A stretch of DNA of 64,000 nt from Staphylotrichum longicolle (taxonomy: Eukaryota; Ascomycota; Sordariomycetes; Sordariales; Chaetomiaceae): the NCBI GenBank assembly GCA_019096155.1, contig JAHCVI010000006.1, positions 1,984,001 through 2,048,000 of the forward strand, written 5' to 3'. Numbering within the stretch: position 1 is the stretch's first letter; each line of letters opens with the position of its first letter. The notes below the pieces were generated by a model. It was not told the origin of the DNA and did not search any database. It saw only the letters and a program-made list of their open reading frames with translations. Shown here one piece after another: positions 10,798 through 22,675 of this stretch. Made by a program: the position numbers and the translations under genes.

Positions 10798-12010
10798 TTA
10801 CACAGCCTTGAAGCTGCTATTACTAATCTTCACCTCCGAAAATCCCTGCACCGCCTCCTGCAGCGGACGATACTTCCCCGTGAAGACCGAAGTAAAAAAC
10901 GAAGCGCAGACACCAGCCACGATCTCTTGCATCCTGCTCCCCCCAGTCGCCCCCAGCAACTGTTCAACCTGGGATTGAGCCTCTGCCGGAAGACCAAGCG
11001 ACTGGATCAGGACAGGAATGTCCGTAAAAGAGGCGTGCGTCGTCCCCGTGACACCCACGATGGCCTTGGGCCCGCGCAGCACCTCCCAGAAGGAATTCCA
11101 GGTCGGGTCCTCAGCGGTATGCTTCTCGCGGCCGAGCAGCATGAACGGCTGCTTTGTTCCGGATGTGAGGACGGGGCCGAAGAGACGGCCGTCCATGTTG
11201 ATGCCGCCGAGAATGCGTTTGTCGCGTGGCAGGACTTGGGCTGCTGCGGCGCCCCCCAGGGAGTGGCCCATGGCGATGACATGGTCGAAATCGATCTTGG
11301 CGGGGAGCTTTGGGGAGAGGGTATCGCCTTGGGATGAGAGATGGCGGAGCTGGGAGAGGATAAAGGACATATCTGCTGCTCGGATCTGGAGTCTTGTGAG
11401 TGACGGCTCTTACAGAACAGGGTTTAGAGACCTCTAGTGGATTACTTACCTCGGTGAGCTGCTGCTCCATCCCAGCGGTCCCGTTGCTTCTAACCACTGA
11501 ACCGTCCGGGAACTCGACAACTTCAGCGTCGTAGGGGTGATCGACTGTCACAACAACGTAGCCCTGAGCAGCAATTGATTTGGCTGTGACGCTGTACAGG
11601 AGGCGGGATTCGGCGAGCCCAGGAGAGAACAGGACGAGAGGGAAGCGAGGCGTCTTTCTACCCCCTCGGCAGCTCCCATGTTGGGCTTTGGACAGCTTGC
11701 AGAGCTCCAGCTGGAAAGAGGAGAAGATGTTTGCTGGCAAGCCTGCCGATTGGGCGAGTGGTCCGTACGAGGCTGCTGTTGCTGGTGGCATGTAGGTGAT
11801 GATCTCGCTCGAGCACTTGGTGCTGTCAGAGACTGGCGAGAAAACTGACAAAAGCACCTGTCGGTTGACTGTCTTGTTGAAGGGGTCTGTCCGACTGTGG
11901 TCTGTCAAAGCCTGGACTCGCATCGCGACCGAAAAAGGCCCCGGGTGACTCGGGACCACGACAGCTTGGGCAATGCCCAGAAGCATGCCGGCAATGAGAG
12001 CGGGGTGCAT
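10798..12010 (-). CDS. Secreted alpha/beta hydrolase, PAF-acetylhydrolase-like
   Basis: Two exons (11450-12010 and 10798-11385) over a 64-nt intron (GTAAGT to CTCCAG) give 382 aa. Residues about 1-16 form a signal peptide. The nucleophile elbow is GHSLGG (Ser229). The acid is probably Asp252 in GINMDG and the base His304 in GTTHASFTD, so the Ser-Asp-His triad is complete. The order of motifs and the long N-terminal half with FPLVLFSPGL and DHPYDAEVVEFPDG match the PAF-AH isoform II family, which hydrolyses short-chain esters including oxidised phospholipids. The gene is divergent from the Zn2Cys6 regulator at 12591. The frame is intact. Confidence 0.85.
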
Positions 12011-12590
12011 GGTTGAGAGACTGTCAAAGAAAGACTGAATGAAGAGGTTGTGGTGGTACGAAGTCAGCTGTGTTGCCGGGTTCTGGTTGCAAAGTTGGGC
12101 TGATGACTGGACAGGATGTAAGGACCGTCCCGTCTTATAGACAGCTTTCCTCGTTCATCACCACGCCATGACGCGTTCCCAGGGCTGCTGCGCCCATCAC
12201 CGTTGCTTTGGATCTTTCCGAATGAAGAAGCAGCCTTGCGAACCTTGCCAGGGTCATGGGGTGGTATGAGGAAGCTGATGTTGGAGTCGTGATGTGTGAG
12301 AATGAAGCCATTCCTTGTCGGATTTAGCGTCGCCCGTTTATTGCCGTTTTGGGGGTCGTCGGAGAACAATTGTGGACGTGGACAGGGGTTGACCTTTGCG
12401 GCGTCGCTTGGTCATTGCCGCTTTTGGCATCGCGTCTTGACAGTCAGCCATCGTTTAGCGTCGCTCGACTGGGTCCATTTACGGCTAGTTCAGCTTAAAT
12501 CAATAGGCTTGTCCGTCTCAGATGGCTTGACGTTTTCTCCTGCATCCCCCAAGCCATCACCACCAGCTTCAACGAAACCCGAGCCCCAAC
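12011..12590. promoter_or_regulatory. Divergent promoter between esterase and Zn2Cys6 regulator
   Basis: 580 bases separate the two ATGs. A minus-strand TATAAGA (12133-12139) lies about 120 bases upstream of the esterase start. ORFs in the interval have no motif. The head-to-head arrangement makes co-regulation, or direct control of the esterase by the regulator, plausible but unproven. Confidence 0.45.
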
Positions 12591-14201
12591 ATGTTCATTG
12601 GCCCCTTTGATCGCCGCAAACGCCGACACAGGTGCGTTGCATGCTCAAAAAGCCACTTGAAGGTTAGTGTTCTGGCCTTCTTTTCCGCGTTGGGTTAGGT
12701 TGTCATGGAAGATAGAATTCTTAGTAACGTGCAAATCCCTGGAAAAATAGTGCTCGGGTGATTTGCCCTGTACCGCCTGTGTCAAGCGTAACCATCCTTG
12801 CCAGTATGGTTCGGTTGTGCCGCAAGGGAGCTTGATTCGTGTTGACCGAGGAAAGCATTCAACGACAGGCACCTATGGTGTCGTTGGACCATCTCCCGAC
12901 GCTCGGGTCGTCAAGCCCCTGAGTGTCGACCCCACGCTGTTCTACTTCTCCAACTACGACCTTTTTCTCCAGAAAAACAAGTTTACTGGTCTGGAATCAC
13001 CTCGAAAAGATGTTATGGACTTGATGAAATGCGGGGACCCGGAACGTTACCTTCGGGATGCCATGCTGTGTCTGGGTGCAATGCAAGCCTTGAAGCTGTC
13101 TGAGGCGTCAAAGGCGAAAACGATACACCGGTTTGCCTTGGAATCTTATGCAAGATCCATTTCCGGACTGAGGCATGCTCTGAATGAGGCGGTCGACCAC
13201 GGACAGTCGAGAGCAAGCATTCTCTGGACTACTTTGCTGCTTGGTCTCTTTGAAGTGAGTGCTCCTCTGTTGCTTCAGGAGACCACGACGAATGAGCTAA
13301 TCGTTTAGCTCATGAATGATGCAACCGGCGAGGGATGGCTACAGCACCTTATACACGGCACATCACAGGCCCTGATAGCCAGTGGCCCCTCGACCTGTGT
13401 CTCAGGCCCCTGCAGGCGATTTTTCACAGAATCCAAGATATTCGAGGTTTGTAGGGCAATTGTCTTTAATCAGCCGACGTTTCTTGCCGAGGAGAAATGG
13501 ATGGCTCTGTCTGAGTCTCTACGCGCGTCCTCGGCAAGCAGCTCACAGAAAGCGCTTGATGCTTTGCTCGACATTGTGGTCATGTGCGCTTCACTGCGCG
13601 TCAAGTATGTAATGGCACCTTTCAGGGTGGAATCTCTCTAACCCATCATAGGGCGGCGAACTTGATTCGATCAATCCAGTCTTCGGGGCCGTTCAGCCTA
13701 GTGGAACATGCCCAGCACATTTCTCTACAGGGCTTTGAGATCCGTGGTCAGCTTCACAGATGGGCGGCTACCAACCATACGTCCAGTGTCTTCCGACACC
13801 CGACAATATGGCAGGCTTCAACAACCGGTTCGCGTCCCGAGTGTCAACCAGGAGTTCAGCTCCTAGCAGAGACCTTCTTCTCCGCCACCAGCATCTACCT
13901 CTCAGGTGTGTTTGACTACGAGATCTGCCATTGGCAGAGCCTTCAGCTACTTGCGCCTACACTGAGCGAAGACGAGATCCAACAGCATGTTGCATCGATT
14001 CTGAGTCTCAGCCAACGACTAGCCGAAACGACCATGTCTCCGCTACTACTGCTGTTTCCACTCCGAGTTGCGAGTGCAAGAGCTTCCGAAGCATCACAGA
14101 AGCAGCGAATCATGCAACTTTTTGAGACAATCCGGTCGAGCTTTGCTGTTGCTGGCGCTTTCATGGCTGATATTGAGCAGTTGTGGGCTAGGCGTATTTA
14201 G
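12591..14201 (+). CDS. Zn(II)2Cys6 transcription factor
   Basis: Four exons (12591-12662, 12751-13254, 13309-13604 and 13652-14201), with introns of 88, 54 and 47 nt, give 473 aa. The binuclear zinc cluster is split by intron 1: CVACSKSHLK then CSGDLPCTACVKRNHPC. Spacing is C-x2-C-x6-C-x5-C-x2-C-x6-C, with basic residues before it (RRKRRHR). It binds DNA, probably as a monomer or dimer at CGG-type sites. The remainder is helical and resembles the Fungal_trans_2 type regulatory region. No coiled coil is obvious after the cluster. It is divergent from the secreted esterase gene, and the MBL hydrolase lies just beyond. All splice phases close and there are no frame breaks. Confidence 0.88.
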
Positions 14202-14668
14202 ACTACATGATTAGAGTGAGTAGCGTTCAATCTGCAAATAGGTAGCATCATGCAGGTTCCTTGGCTGGGGCTGGCCAAGGCTTAGTCCGCAAGCACTCTC
14301 CGGGTCTCTGGCCGTTCACTTAATCACACTTCAGTAGTCCTGGCGTTTTCTGTCCATTCGACGTAAGGCCCTATGCTGCTGAGCAGCTGTAAGCCAGGCA
14401 TAGATAGGCCACTAGTATTCCCACGGCTGCCGCACACAACCGGGTGCACCCAAGAAGAAAACCGCTGGTCATCGAACGGGCACCATGAAGAAGGGGAAGA
14501 TAGACGCGCCGCGTCGATTCAGCAGCCTTGCCACTTAGACTAGTGCAACTTGTATGAGAAACTGCCATCTTCAATAACACTATAAAGAGCTGGGGACGAG
14601 ATGCTCGATGTTTGTTGTCTTGCAACAACCAGGGGCTAAGGTACCTTAGATGATCCATCGACATACAT
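14202..14668. other. Intergenic, tail-to-tail, with a perfect palindrome
   Basis: No gene seen. CTAAGGTACCTTAG at 14636-14649 is a perfect 14-bp palindrome, located 19 bases beyond the stop codon of the SET-MYND gene. Confidence 0.5.
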
Positions 14669-16201
14669 TCAGTTCTTTGCAGAACCACTCCTGGAAGCGG
14701 CAGCTTGACACATTGCCTTGTGCTCTTTGTAATGAGCGACCTGGCATGCCCGCCCGCAGTACTTGACGGCTTTGCACCTCCCGCACAACATTAACTGCGC
14801 AGAAACCTTTCCGCACCGCGCACACTGTGTCAGTGCCGACGGCGAACCTTCCCCACTGCCACGTCCCCTTTCCACCATCGACAGCAAATGCTCCGCTCTC
14901 TCCTTCGCCAGTTTCAACACGCGCTGTTCGCCCAGGCCGGCGTGCGCCGCAGCCCACGCGTTCCCTCCTGAGGGATAGACGCCCTCCGCAAGCTGTTCTT
15001 CTAGCTTGCCCAGCTGCGTTCCGAAGCCGTCTAGAATTTGCTGGAACGATTCTATCAAAAACTGCAAGACCTCTACCTCGTTCGAATCACTGATCTTCTC
15101 ATCTGTGGCATCGGTCTTCTTGGCAATATCCAATTCATCCAGGCACTGGATTCGGAGATATCGAAGGACATCTTTCGGTAGCGGATCGGCGAGAGTGAGG
15201 GAGATGGTGCAGGTCGAATCGAGTCCAGCAGATAGCCAGAGCTTCTGTTTTTGCTGGAATAAAGGCGCATGGGGGTGCGTTGAAAGAACGAGATCGTAGC
15301 TGTCGTTAGGGTTCCCAGGCACGACGAAGCCATAGAGACGTGAAAGCCGGCTATTCGGAACGAGTCCATAATAGATAAAAACCTAGAAGAATCGTGCCGA
15401 CGTTAATAAGTTGGTGACTACCTACCATCACCATTAGAGCACTGGACACCCGTACCTGGTCTCTGGCTTCGTAGTCTTTCCCTGCAAGGACAGAGAGATT
15501 TCCAGACGAGGGATCGTAGACATGACACGGTTTCACCTCGGATGAGTGATTGAACATATCCGCGAAGGGGGACAAAAGTCGAATCGACTTTCCATGGGGC
15601 AGTGCAAAATCCATGGCACGACTCCACACGGTGCAGAGAGCCCACTTGTACTAAAACAAAGGCATAGGCGTTTAGCAGTTGAGTTGCAACATCGATCATA
15701 GTATAATACCTACATCTTCGATGGTGAATTTGTCGAGCGGGAACAGATCTCGGTACGGCCCAAGCAGTTGCACGACTAATGCCCTGTAATCGTCTTCGAT
15801 CGATTGGTGCAGCTGCTTCGTGATGTTGTACAGTGAACTTCCAGCGCAAACTTCCAACTCTTCGTCCGAAAAAAAGATGCTCGAGGAGTAGCTGGCCGGT
15901 AACGCGGCCACATGGCTTCGCAGGCCATCGTATCCCGACTCGCGAGATCGGGTGAAGAGAATGTATGTAGCCAAGTGTCCTCGACAGACAAGGGCGGCTG
16001 AGCAGAGCGCAGAGCTGGTCCAAGGAGGGGATCTGCGTATGCATGTTCGACCGTCCAGAGAACACCGGATGGAATGGTGAGAATCTTCTCTCCTTCCATA
16101 AAACGCCGCAGTGTTTTGACACCACGCCCGGTGACTGGGAAGTCGGCAAGCTCCAAGTCGTCCAAGCCTACCGCTCCGGACAGCTTCAGCCAGTTTTCCA
16201 T
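14669..16201 (-). CDS. SET-domain protein with C-terminal MYND finger, one frame break
   Basis: Exons 15714-16201, 15456-15650 and 14669-15382, with introns of 63 and 73 nt. The N-terminal SET lobe reads NWLKLSGAVGLDDLELADFP then GRGVKTLRRFMEGEKILTIP. The catalytic part has PFADMFNHSS and VFIYYGLVPNSRL, the NHS and YG motifs of SET lysine methyltransferases of the RuBisCO-LSMT/SETD6 type. A substrate-binding-type helical region follows. The C-terminus carries an MYND finger (CARCGK...LCGRCKAVKYCGRAC...HKAMC). A single T is missing from the run at 15973-15974, inside VEDT/LATYILF. With it restored the protein is 465 aa. Because both sides of the break are well conserved, a sequencing indel is at least as likely as decay. 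Likely role: methylation of a non-histone protein (inference). Confidence 0.8.
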
Positions 16202-16541
16202 AGCGTCGTTGTGAGAGAGAGAGCAGTCGTGAAGAGGAGGGCAGAGCACTGTCGACTCGTGGCGACCACCAGATGATAGACACGACACCTGTTCCCCCCG
16301 CCGAGAATGAGTAAATACACTACATATGTGTTACCTAAGGTAAATACCCCGCCCGCGACCGGACCGACCAACCAACCAACCAACCGGGCCAAGAACATTT
16401 CTGTCTTTCCACCAACCCAACACACTGTATGCGTTCCATGAGCCAAGACGGTCAAAGGCACCAGGTGCGCCCCAGCGCAGAACCAACGCATTGACTGCAA
16501 AAACAACCGCCTATGGCACACATACATGTACATACACAGAG
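16202..16541. other. Intergenic with (CCAA)n and near-palindromes
   Basis: Holds the promoter side of the SET-MYND gene. TTACCTAAGGTAA is at 16331-16343 and a short CCAA tandem repeat at 16368-16385. No gene seen. Confidence 0.5.
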
Positions 16542-16853
16542 TCACTGTGCCGCGCTTCGTTCAAGGTCCTTGCTTTTCTCCAAGTCCAACTCCAGCACCC
16601 GATTTGCCGCTTCCGGTGAGGTGACGACTGGGACGACTTCGAAATCGACCAAGTCCTCCCAATTTCCAATCCACTCGTCCAAGAGCTCTCTCCGATCTGT
16701 CCGCATCACCTGGTAACAATGCGTCAAGTCTTCACTAACCCAGCTGGAAATGTACTCTAGCCCGTCTGGCGCGAGACGGCCCTGGGCTCGAAAGCGAGCA
16801 TATATGGGGATTGGGTCACCAGAATGGAAACGCTCAATGATCATGAACAGCAT
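16542..16853 (-). CDS. DUF3303-like small protein
   Basis: 103 aa. The start was chosen at MLFMIIERF because homologues as I recall them begin there. The pattern GDPIPIYARFRAQGRLAPDG, then YISSWVSEDLTHCYQVM, then NWEDLVDFEVVPVVTS is characteristic of the DUF3303 family (dimeric alpha/beta-barrel-like, function unknown). A short charged tail (ELDLEKSKDLERSAAQ) follows the domain. There is no signal peptide. The ORF is open further upstream but that part has no family resemblance. Confidence 0.7.
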   Translation of the reverse strand: MLFMIIERFHSGDPIPIYARFRAQGRLAPDGLEYISSWVSEDLTHCYQVMRTDRRELLDEWIGNWEDLVDFEVVPVVTSPEAANRVLELDLEKSKDLERSAAQ

Positions 16854-17769
16854 CGTAAGTTGCCGCTCGATAGTAGACGTGGCGCTGGATATATGGACGA
16901 CAGCAGACGTTCGCTTCGCAGGCCCAATGCAGAAATATTTCTCGCTGCCAACTGGTATCATGTATTAGCGCCGCTTATCACTGCTTGTAGTTTATGTCGG
17001 TGAAACACACTCTTTATCGGTTGTACCTCAATATTGTATGTGGAAGCTGCAGGGCAGGCAGTATGTTGATTGACGCCTTTAGATGTTTGATCTCCTGATC
17101 AAAAACTCAGTCACACGTCGCGCCACCCGTGAAAACCTCAGTGTCTGCCACGTGGCTTCGGTTTCTGCGCTATCAAGTGGATCATCTGCAGGCTCCTCTT
17201 CACGTATAAACTGCCAAGCGACGCGGCAACCCCCGTCTCCAGCCAGCTACTCAGGAGACAAAGGGAACCGCTTGGTCTGCAAGCGATCTGCGCTCCCGCT
17301 TAAGGAGGTTGACAGAAATAACACCGACCTTGCGCCGACGTCCCTTTGGTCAGACCTCGCACAAATGTGGGCAGAGAGAATGAAGCCGCACCCCGATGGG
17401 AAGACTAAAGGGAAGAAGAACGGTTGCCCTCTCTGAGTCTTGATTTCTGTGTGTTTCTCTGAATGGCAAATTCTATGAAGCATTGGGTAAGAACGTCAGG
17501 TAACACACATCTGGATACGGACAAAGTCCAGATCATGGAGTTGGAGTTTGACAGTTTTGTTTTTGTTCCCTCCCTCCTTGTTGAACTCAGACATTAACAA
17601 CCAAGCCCCATATGATACAAACTCCGTCAAGGCATGTTAGGTACCTTAGTATGTATGTACGCCAACAAGGACCCTCAAACCGCACCCATCCCTGATAATT
17701 CCCTTCACCCATTCATCTCCCCAGAAACTCGCCGTCAACCACCCCCATCCCCTGTCTCACATCAAAAGT
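16854..17769. other. Intergenic region, no supported gene
   Basis: About 0.9 kb. A 117-codon plus-strand ORF (17083-17436) and a 78-codon minus-strand ORF (17247-17483) have no motif or splice support. TTAGGTACCTTAG is at 17637-17649. Confidence 0.45.
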
Positions 17770-18161
17770 CTAAAACCCCTGCTTCTCAACCTGCGCCTTG
17801 GCCTTGGCGATGGTGGCCGCAGCGTTGGGGTCGACAAAGTTGCAGCCGTTCTTGCCGTTCTGGAACTGGGCGGCCTCGGCCGAGCAGACGCCGACGCCGC
17901 TCGCGTTGGCGCAGCAGCCGGACCCGCAGTCGGCGTTGTTGACGCACCCGCCCGTGATGAACTGCGCCCCGTTGCCCGCGCCGACGTTCTTGGCGCCCGC
18001 GTTGTTGGGGGTGATCTGCGCCGTGGCGGCGAGGGCGACTGATAACGGAATGGGTTAGTTAATTGTCAAGTAGGCACGGGCCGAGCGGTGGGTTGTGGAA
18101 AGGTGGAGATGGTGGACGGGGTCTTACAGGTGAGAAGAGCGGCGATGGTGAGGCGGACCAT
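17770..18161 (-). CDS. Small Cys-rich secreted protein, BAS2-like
   Basis: Exons 18128-18161 and 17770-18038 over an 89-nt intron give 100 aa. The intron falls inside the signal peptide (MVRLTIAALLT / FALAATAQ), a common layout for fungal secreted proteins. The mature part has GAGNGAQFITGGCVNNADC, GSGCCANASGVGVC and NGKNGCNFVDP, with six Cys in C-x5-C-x3-CC-x8-C-x13-C spacing. This pattern is close to the biotrophy-associated secreted protein 2 family described in rice blast and anthracnose fungi. It ends with a Lys-rich helix. An effector role in plant contact is an inference from the family. The gene is intact. Confidence 0.75.
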
Positions 18162-19274
18162 TTTGACGGTTGTTTGCTTGGTGACGATGTATTAAAGGGG
18201 GGCGTGTATCTATGTAAACTGATCAACAGCAACGACACCAGGCCGTGATAGAATGTAAATCTAAGTGAAGGAGGTAGATGATGAGCGAGGATGCGAGGAT
18301 AACGCCATCGGTCGGAACCTGGATTCAGCCCAAGATATAGACCTTCGAGATGTGCATTGGCACGCTCCATCCCGTTCCTGGGCCGATCTTGTCCCTTAGA
18401 TGACGCTGTCCCAGATCGCTGTAACCAAAATCGTCGCAGATCCGGCGTGTCCGTCCAGAAACAGCCGCAAGATGGGACGGGTTGGCATCAGCCGGGAGTT
18501 GTAACCGTCCCAATTGAGAGAGCTTGAATCAATAAAGCCATTTTTGGATCCACCTTGTCGAGTGCGGTTTCGAGAATATCTCGGTTGTCGGCAGAATGCT
18601 TGGATTATGCAGGGACATTGGAGGTCTCGGGTTGTTTGATCAGCGCTGTGCTTTCGGACGACACGGCTTGGCATGAACCAATGCTTTGTTGCTGCGACAC
18701 TAGTCGTCAGGAGATTTTACAAAATGCTTTGGCACGGCAAGCCTTTCCCAAGACATGTATCCGTCCGCTGTCTTCTGGTCCTGAGTGTGTTTCCGCCAGG
18801 TTTAACCGGGGAGTTGGGAGCTTAGCTTGTCCAGCTCGTCTCGCCCGGCTTCATTTGGACATTCTTGTCCGTTACAACTTTCTGAAGAGATCTTCAGGGT
18901 TTACCAGCACAATCATTTGCAACCCCCTCTGTCCATCAACCTGTGCCTCTCGCCTCCTCAGCACCTCCCAAGACTCCACCGTAGTATCGGCGGCCGCGGC
19001 GTCTGCCTCGGCTCTCAGCACGTCACCCAACAAGCGAAAGCGAATGCCATAAACCACGAGCTGTGTATTGTTCGAGGCGAGAAACGTACTCGGAAGCTTG
19101 GCTCTAGATTAGTCGGGCTCGTTGTCTCGGCCACCCCTATGGTTGCTACTGAGGTGGCCGCTGGTCCTGCCTGGTCCCCGCTCCTGCTCCTGAGAAGAAA
19201 AGTGGAATTCGCCGCCGCCCATCTAAGCCAGCTCGACCACTGTTGATTAAATTCGAGTTTGGCAAACATGTTCG
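18162..19274. other. Intergenic region, no supported gene
   Basis: About 1.1 kb separating the start of the BAS2-like gene from the 3' end of the ULD gene. ORFs of up to 165 codons exist but have biased, motif-free translations and no splice support. Confidence 0.45.
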
Positions 19275-20814
19275 TCAACGCGATTGTCGAACGGTGGTTG
19301 AGTCATTTTGCGCTTGGTCTAAATTTCGAGACGAAGCGTATTGGAGCCAAGGCTTATAGAGGCGAGCATAAGCAACGGATTTGAACTCGTCTTCATAGTC
19401 TCGCAACCTGGCCTTCAACGACCGGTCAATATCCTCGTCGCTCGGCCAACAGTAGAGCAGCCTCTGTTTTTTTGCTGTGGGGGCATCTTGGTAGCCATCA
19501 TCGTGCCAGACTCTCTTTTTGGAGTGATGTTTCCGCCTCTCGAATTGGATTAACATCGCTTCGGCGACACCGCTGAGCAACTTTCGCTCCTGCTCCGTCT
19601 CGGTGAACCACACACCACATTTAGAGCTAAACTAAACTTAGCTTTCATCGTTCTGGACCGTCCCAGGGGCTGGAGTAAAGGGACATACCAGACTCGTCCG
19701 CCTGCTTCGACTTTGGTCGCGATGGCAGAACCACACCGGAGCATAGGGCATACGCAATTGACAGACGGATATGGTCGCCGCATTTTCAATAGGATAGCCA
19801 TGAGGAGCAAGCTTCCCGGCCGGAGCCGGGATTGTGCAGAAAGAACCATATCCCGCCTTTTCGCGTCCAGGACCTGGTAGTCGCCTTGTTTGACTTGGTC
19901 AGACCCCGGCCCAGTCTCAAAACTTATGTCGGATGATCCGGTCCAGCAAGCTAAAGTCATACTCGGACGGAACGGGAAATTTGCGGCCGAGCGCGTCCTC
20001 GACCAGCACGGGTTCTTGAAGAAAAGTCCATCGGACGTCGGGACGACTGACGAGACCGGCCTTGATATCAAGCAGTGTGAGGTAGATTTGCTGAGTTGAG
20101 ACGCTGCTACGACTCAGGGGTGGTCCTTAAACGAACGGTAATTTATGGACTGCGGCGCGCAACGTACCATGCACCTGCTACCTTATCTTCCAACCGTCTC
20201 CATGAGGCGCGGATCTCGCCGCTTACAAGCTTGTATAGCTGCTCCAGCAAAGTTGTGGCCTTGTACAAGGCCGCCGCTTGGCCGACAACACTGTCTCGTA
20301 CCTGGACAAGCACCCCGTTTGTTGTTTCGAGCCGTTCACGGATAGCCAAGTGCGCCGCCCCATTTTGCTCATGGGCGATGTTCATGCTTTCCAGGCCGTG
20401 CTCGGCCAACAAGATATTGAGAGTGCCAGCGTGCACACTGAGATAGCTCTGCATCTTGCGAATCTCATCGCGCGCGCCGAGGTGGAAGCGGACCTTGTCG
20501 ACGGGGGTCTTCCATGTTGAGCTCTTCGTGCTGGGCCCCAACGACGCCTCGTACCGTTTCAACTTTCCCAGGAACTCTTCCAAGGGCCTCCTGCAGCTAA
20601 GGGCGGCGTACTTGATAGAGTCCACGCTGCGAGAATTGCCTTGCGACGAGGGCAGACGGTCGAGATGGAGAAGGGTTTTGTGGAGGCACTCGAGCTCAAG
20701 AACAAGGTCGCAGTATTCGGACTTGGAGCCGCCAGATTCCTTTAGGCACGACGTGATGTCGGCGATCAGCTTGCCCACCGCAATGAAATCGCCGACCGAG
20801 AAACCAAACGACAT
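19275..20814 (-). CDS. Fungal ubiquitin-like-domain (ULD) protein, one frame break
   Basis: Exons 20168-20814, 19689-20106 and 19275-19626 with introns of 61 and 62 nt. The N-terminus MSFGFSVGDFIAVGKLI and the long helical part with SIKYAALSCRRPLEEFLGKL are typical of a fungal-specific family. VRWTFLQEPVLVEDALGRKFPVPSEYDF opens the ubiquitin-like domain, and a Cys pair region (CPMLRCGS, CSKCGVWF) follows. The frame breaks at KF/ETGPGSD: a T4 run near 19922 carries one base too many. With one T removed the protein is 471 aa. Homologues often sit near ankyrin or STAND proteins, so a signalling or incompatibility role is possible, but function is unknown. Confidence 0.75.
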
Positions 20815-21197
20815 GGTGGGACCTGGAGGGAGTTTGCGTCTTTGGAGCGGGTCGTCGTTTCAGAGAGCGTGAAGTTGCCATGCACGAGGGTTTCAGGAGG
20901 ACTGGAGGACAGTCACCGCTTGTTCGAGCTGGGCATGGAGGCTGTGCCGCTGTGCCACAACGCCACGGATGCACTTGGAAGAGAACATTGGTGCTGTTCC
21001 TGGCGAGGCTTTCTGCGGGGTATCGTGGCTTGAGGTACGCCAGAGATCCCGTGTTCTTGAAGCCGCTGGGCGCCAGCCTCAAATTAACAACGTTTCCTGT
21101 CTCCCATGATGGAAGTCGGACCCTTACCTTCTTCTCAAAACCCTGAGTCGTTCACAGAGAAAAGTGAAATTCCCAAATCTATCCAGAGTACCTTATC
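20815..21197. other. Intergenic region
   Basis: Promoter side of the ULD gene and 3' side of the Cys-rich membrane protein gene. No gene seen. Confidence 0.45.
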
Positions 21198-22007
21198 TTA
21201 CACGCTGTCCTTCTTCCCATGTCCATCCGGATTCCGGCAGCACTTGTACCAAATGGACACGCATGCGGCAATGGCACTCAATATACTGGCGGCAATGCCA
21301 ATCCATGCCCCGATGCTAAGGCCGCCGCCGCCACCTTCCGACTTCTGCGCCTGATCGCTCCCCTGATTGTTCGACGTATTCGAGTTGGTGTTTCCTGTTG
21401 CGGTCAGCATCGTTCAGCGCCGAACTTGGCCTGAAACAGGAGTACCGTACCGGAGTTACCTGATCCAGAATCCGCAGCACCGGTTGGAGAGCTCACGGCA
21501 CCTGTTGTCGTTGCTGCGGTGTTGGGGACTTGTGTCTTGGTCTGGGCGAGCACCGCCGTGTACGTGATCGACTGTGTCGCCACCGACTGTTCGTTCCCTT
21601 TTGTCAGCCAGTCCTCTTCCTGATTCATCCCGAGTCTCAGGTCTCCAACCCACCTTGGTCTGGACCTGGAAAGTCCCGCACTCGTTCCCAAAGAACATCA
21701 TGATGCTGTTGTAGTTCTCGGCCGAGTAGATTTCTGGATGCGGGGTCAAGAAGTCGGAATAGAAGAGCAGACACGCGTCGGCTGTGTCGGACATGAACTG
21801 CGGGCTGGCACAGAAGCAGTCCTTGTCTTTGCAAGCCGACTTGTATACCACCGCATATGTGTCGTCGACGGCGCACTTTCTCTGGTCGCTGCTGAGGCCA
21901 TTATACGCCGCCGCTGCCCTAAAGACGGGCCTCAACTGGGGGTTGGCTGAGGCGGTTATCATCCACAGAAAGATGAGGGCGAGCCCTACGGGGTTGAGGG
22001 CGATCAT
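21198..22007 (-). CDS. Cys-rich type I membrane protein
   Basis: Exons 21654-22007, 21460-21586 and 21198-21394, with introns of 67 and 65 nt, give 225 aa. A signal peptide (MIALNPVGLALIFLWMITAS) precedes an ectodomain with six Cys (RKCAVDD, SACKDKDCFC, DACLLF, NECG). A Ser/Thr-rich stalk follows (TGAVSSPTGAADSGSG), then a Gly-rich turn and one membrane span (LSIGAWIGIAASILSAIAA). The tail is short and basic. The layout resembles fungal surface sensors or CFEM-like proteins, but the Cys spacing does not fit CFEM well. The intron at the stalk is phase-consistent. The gene is intact; function unknown. Confidence 0.75.
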
Positions 22008-22675
22008 TGTGCTGGTCTCGAAAACCGATATTGTTGATGGGAATCTGGGGCTGGGAAGGTCGGAAACCAAAGACGTTTGACGCCACAAGCAACGGGGAAA
22101 ACCATCAGGACAAAACTTTATCGGGGGACGGGGGGCAAGCCTTGGTCATGTCTTGAACCCCTGAACCTCTTGGAGCGCTAATGTAGTCTAACCTCAACAA
22201 TCCCAAACTATCATTAAGCGCCAACTTCAACCTGAAGGCACGGGCTCTTGATTGTGCGCCACACATGAGCATTCTGGAAGCGAGCCAGCCAGCGCAAGGC
22301 TTGTTGTCAATCTTGTCTTCAGCTGAACATCTTGGCAATGCACGTTCAGACGGGATGATTAGGAACAGCCAATCATGACAACCCAGGGATTGGCCCCTTG
22401 CTTTCGGAACCTGGGTGAGAAACATTGAAGCGGCTCGCCAGGCGCGGCAGTCTTTCTGAAAAAAGAACAGGTCGCGGCTAACACCTCTCCAGGTTGGCGG
22501 CAAGCCACGTGGGTTTCAGGGGAGGCTCAACACCACCACGAATGCGGACAAGTCCCCGTTCAGGGGAATCAAGATCGACAGTTGAGCTGCAGAGTGCGCA
22601 ACGGTTCGTGCTCAGGCCGACACCGCGCACTGGTAGGCCTTGCAAGGCAAGGAGAACGGCATCTGCTGTCTTGCT
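22008..22675. other. Intergenic region, no supported gene
   Basis: About 0.67 kb upstream of the Cys-rich membrane protein gene and downstream of the glucosyltransferase gene. Nothing recognisable. Confidence 0.45.
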
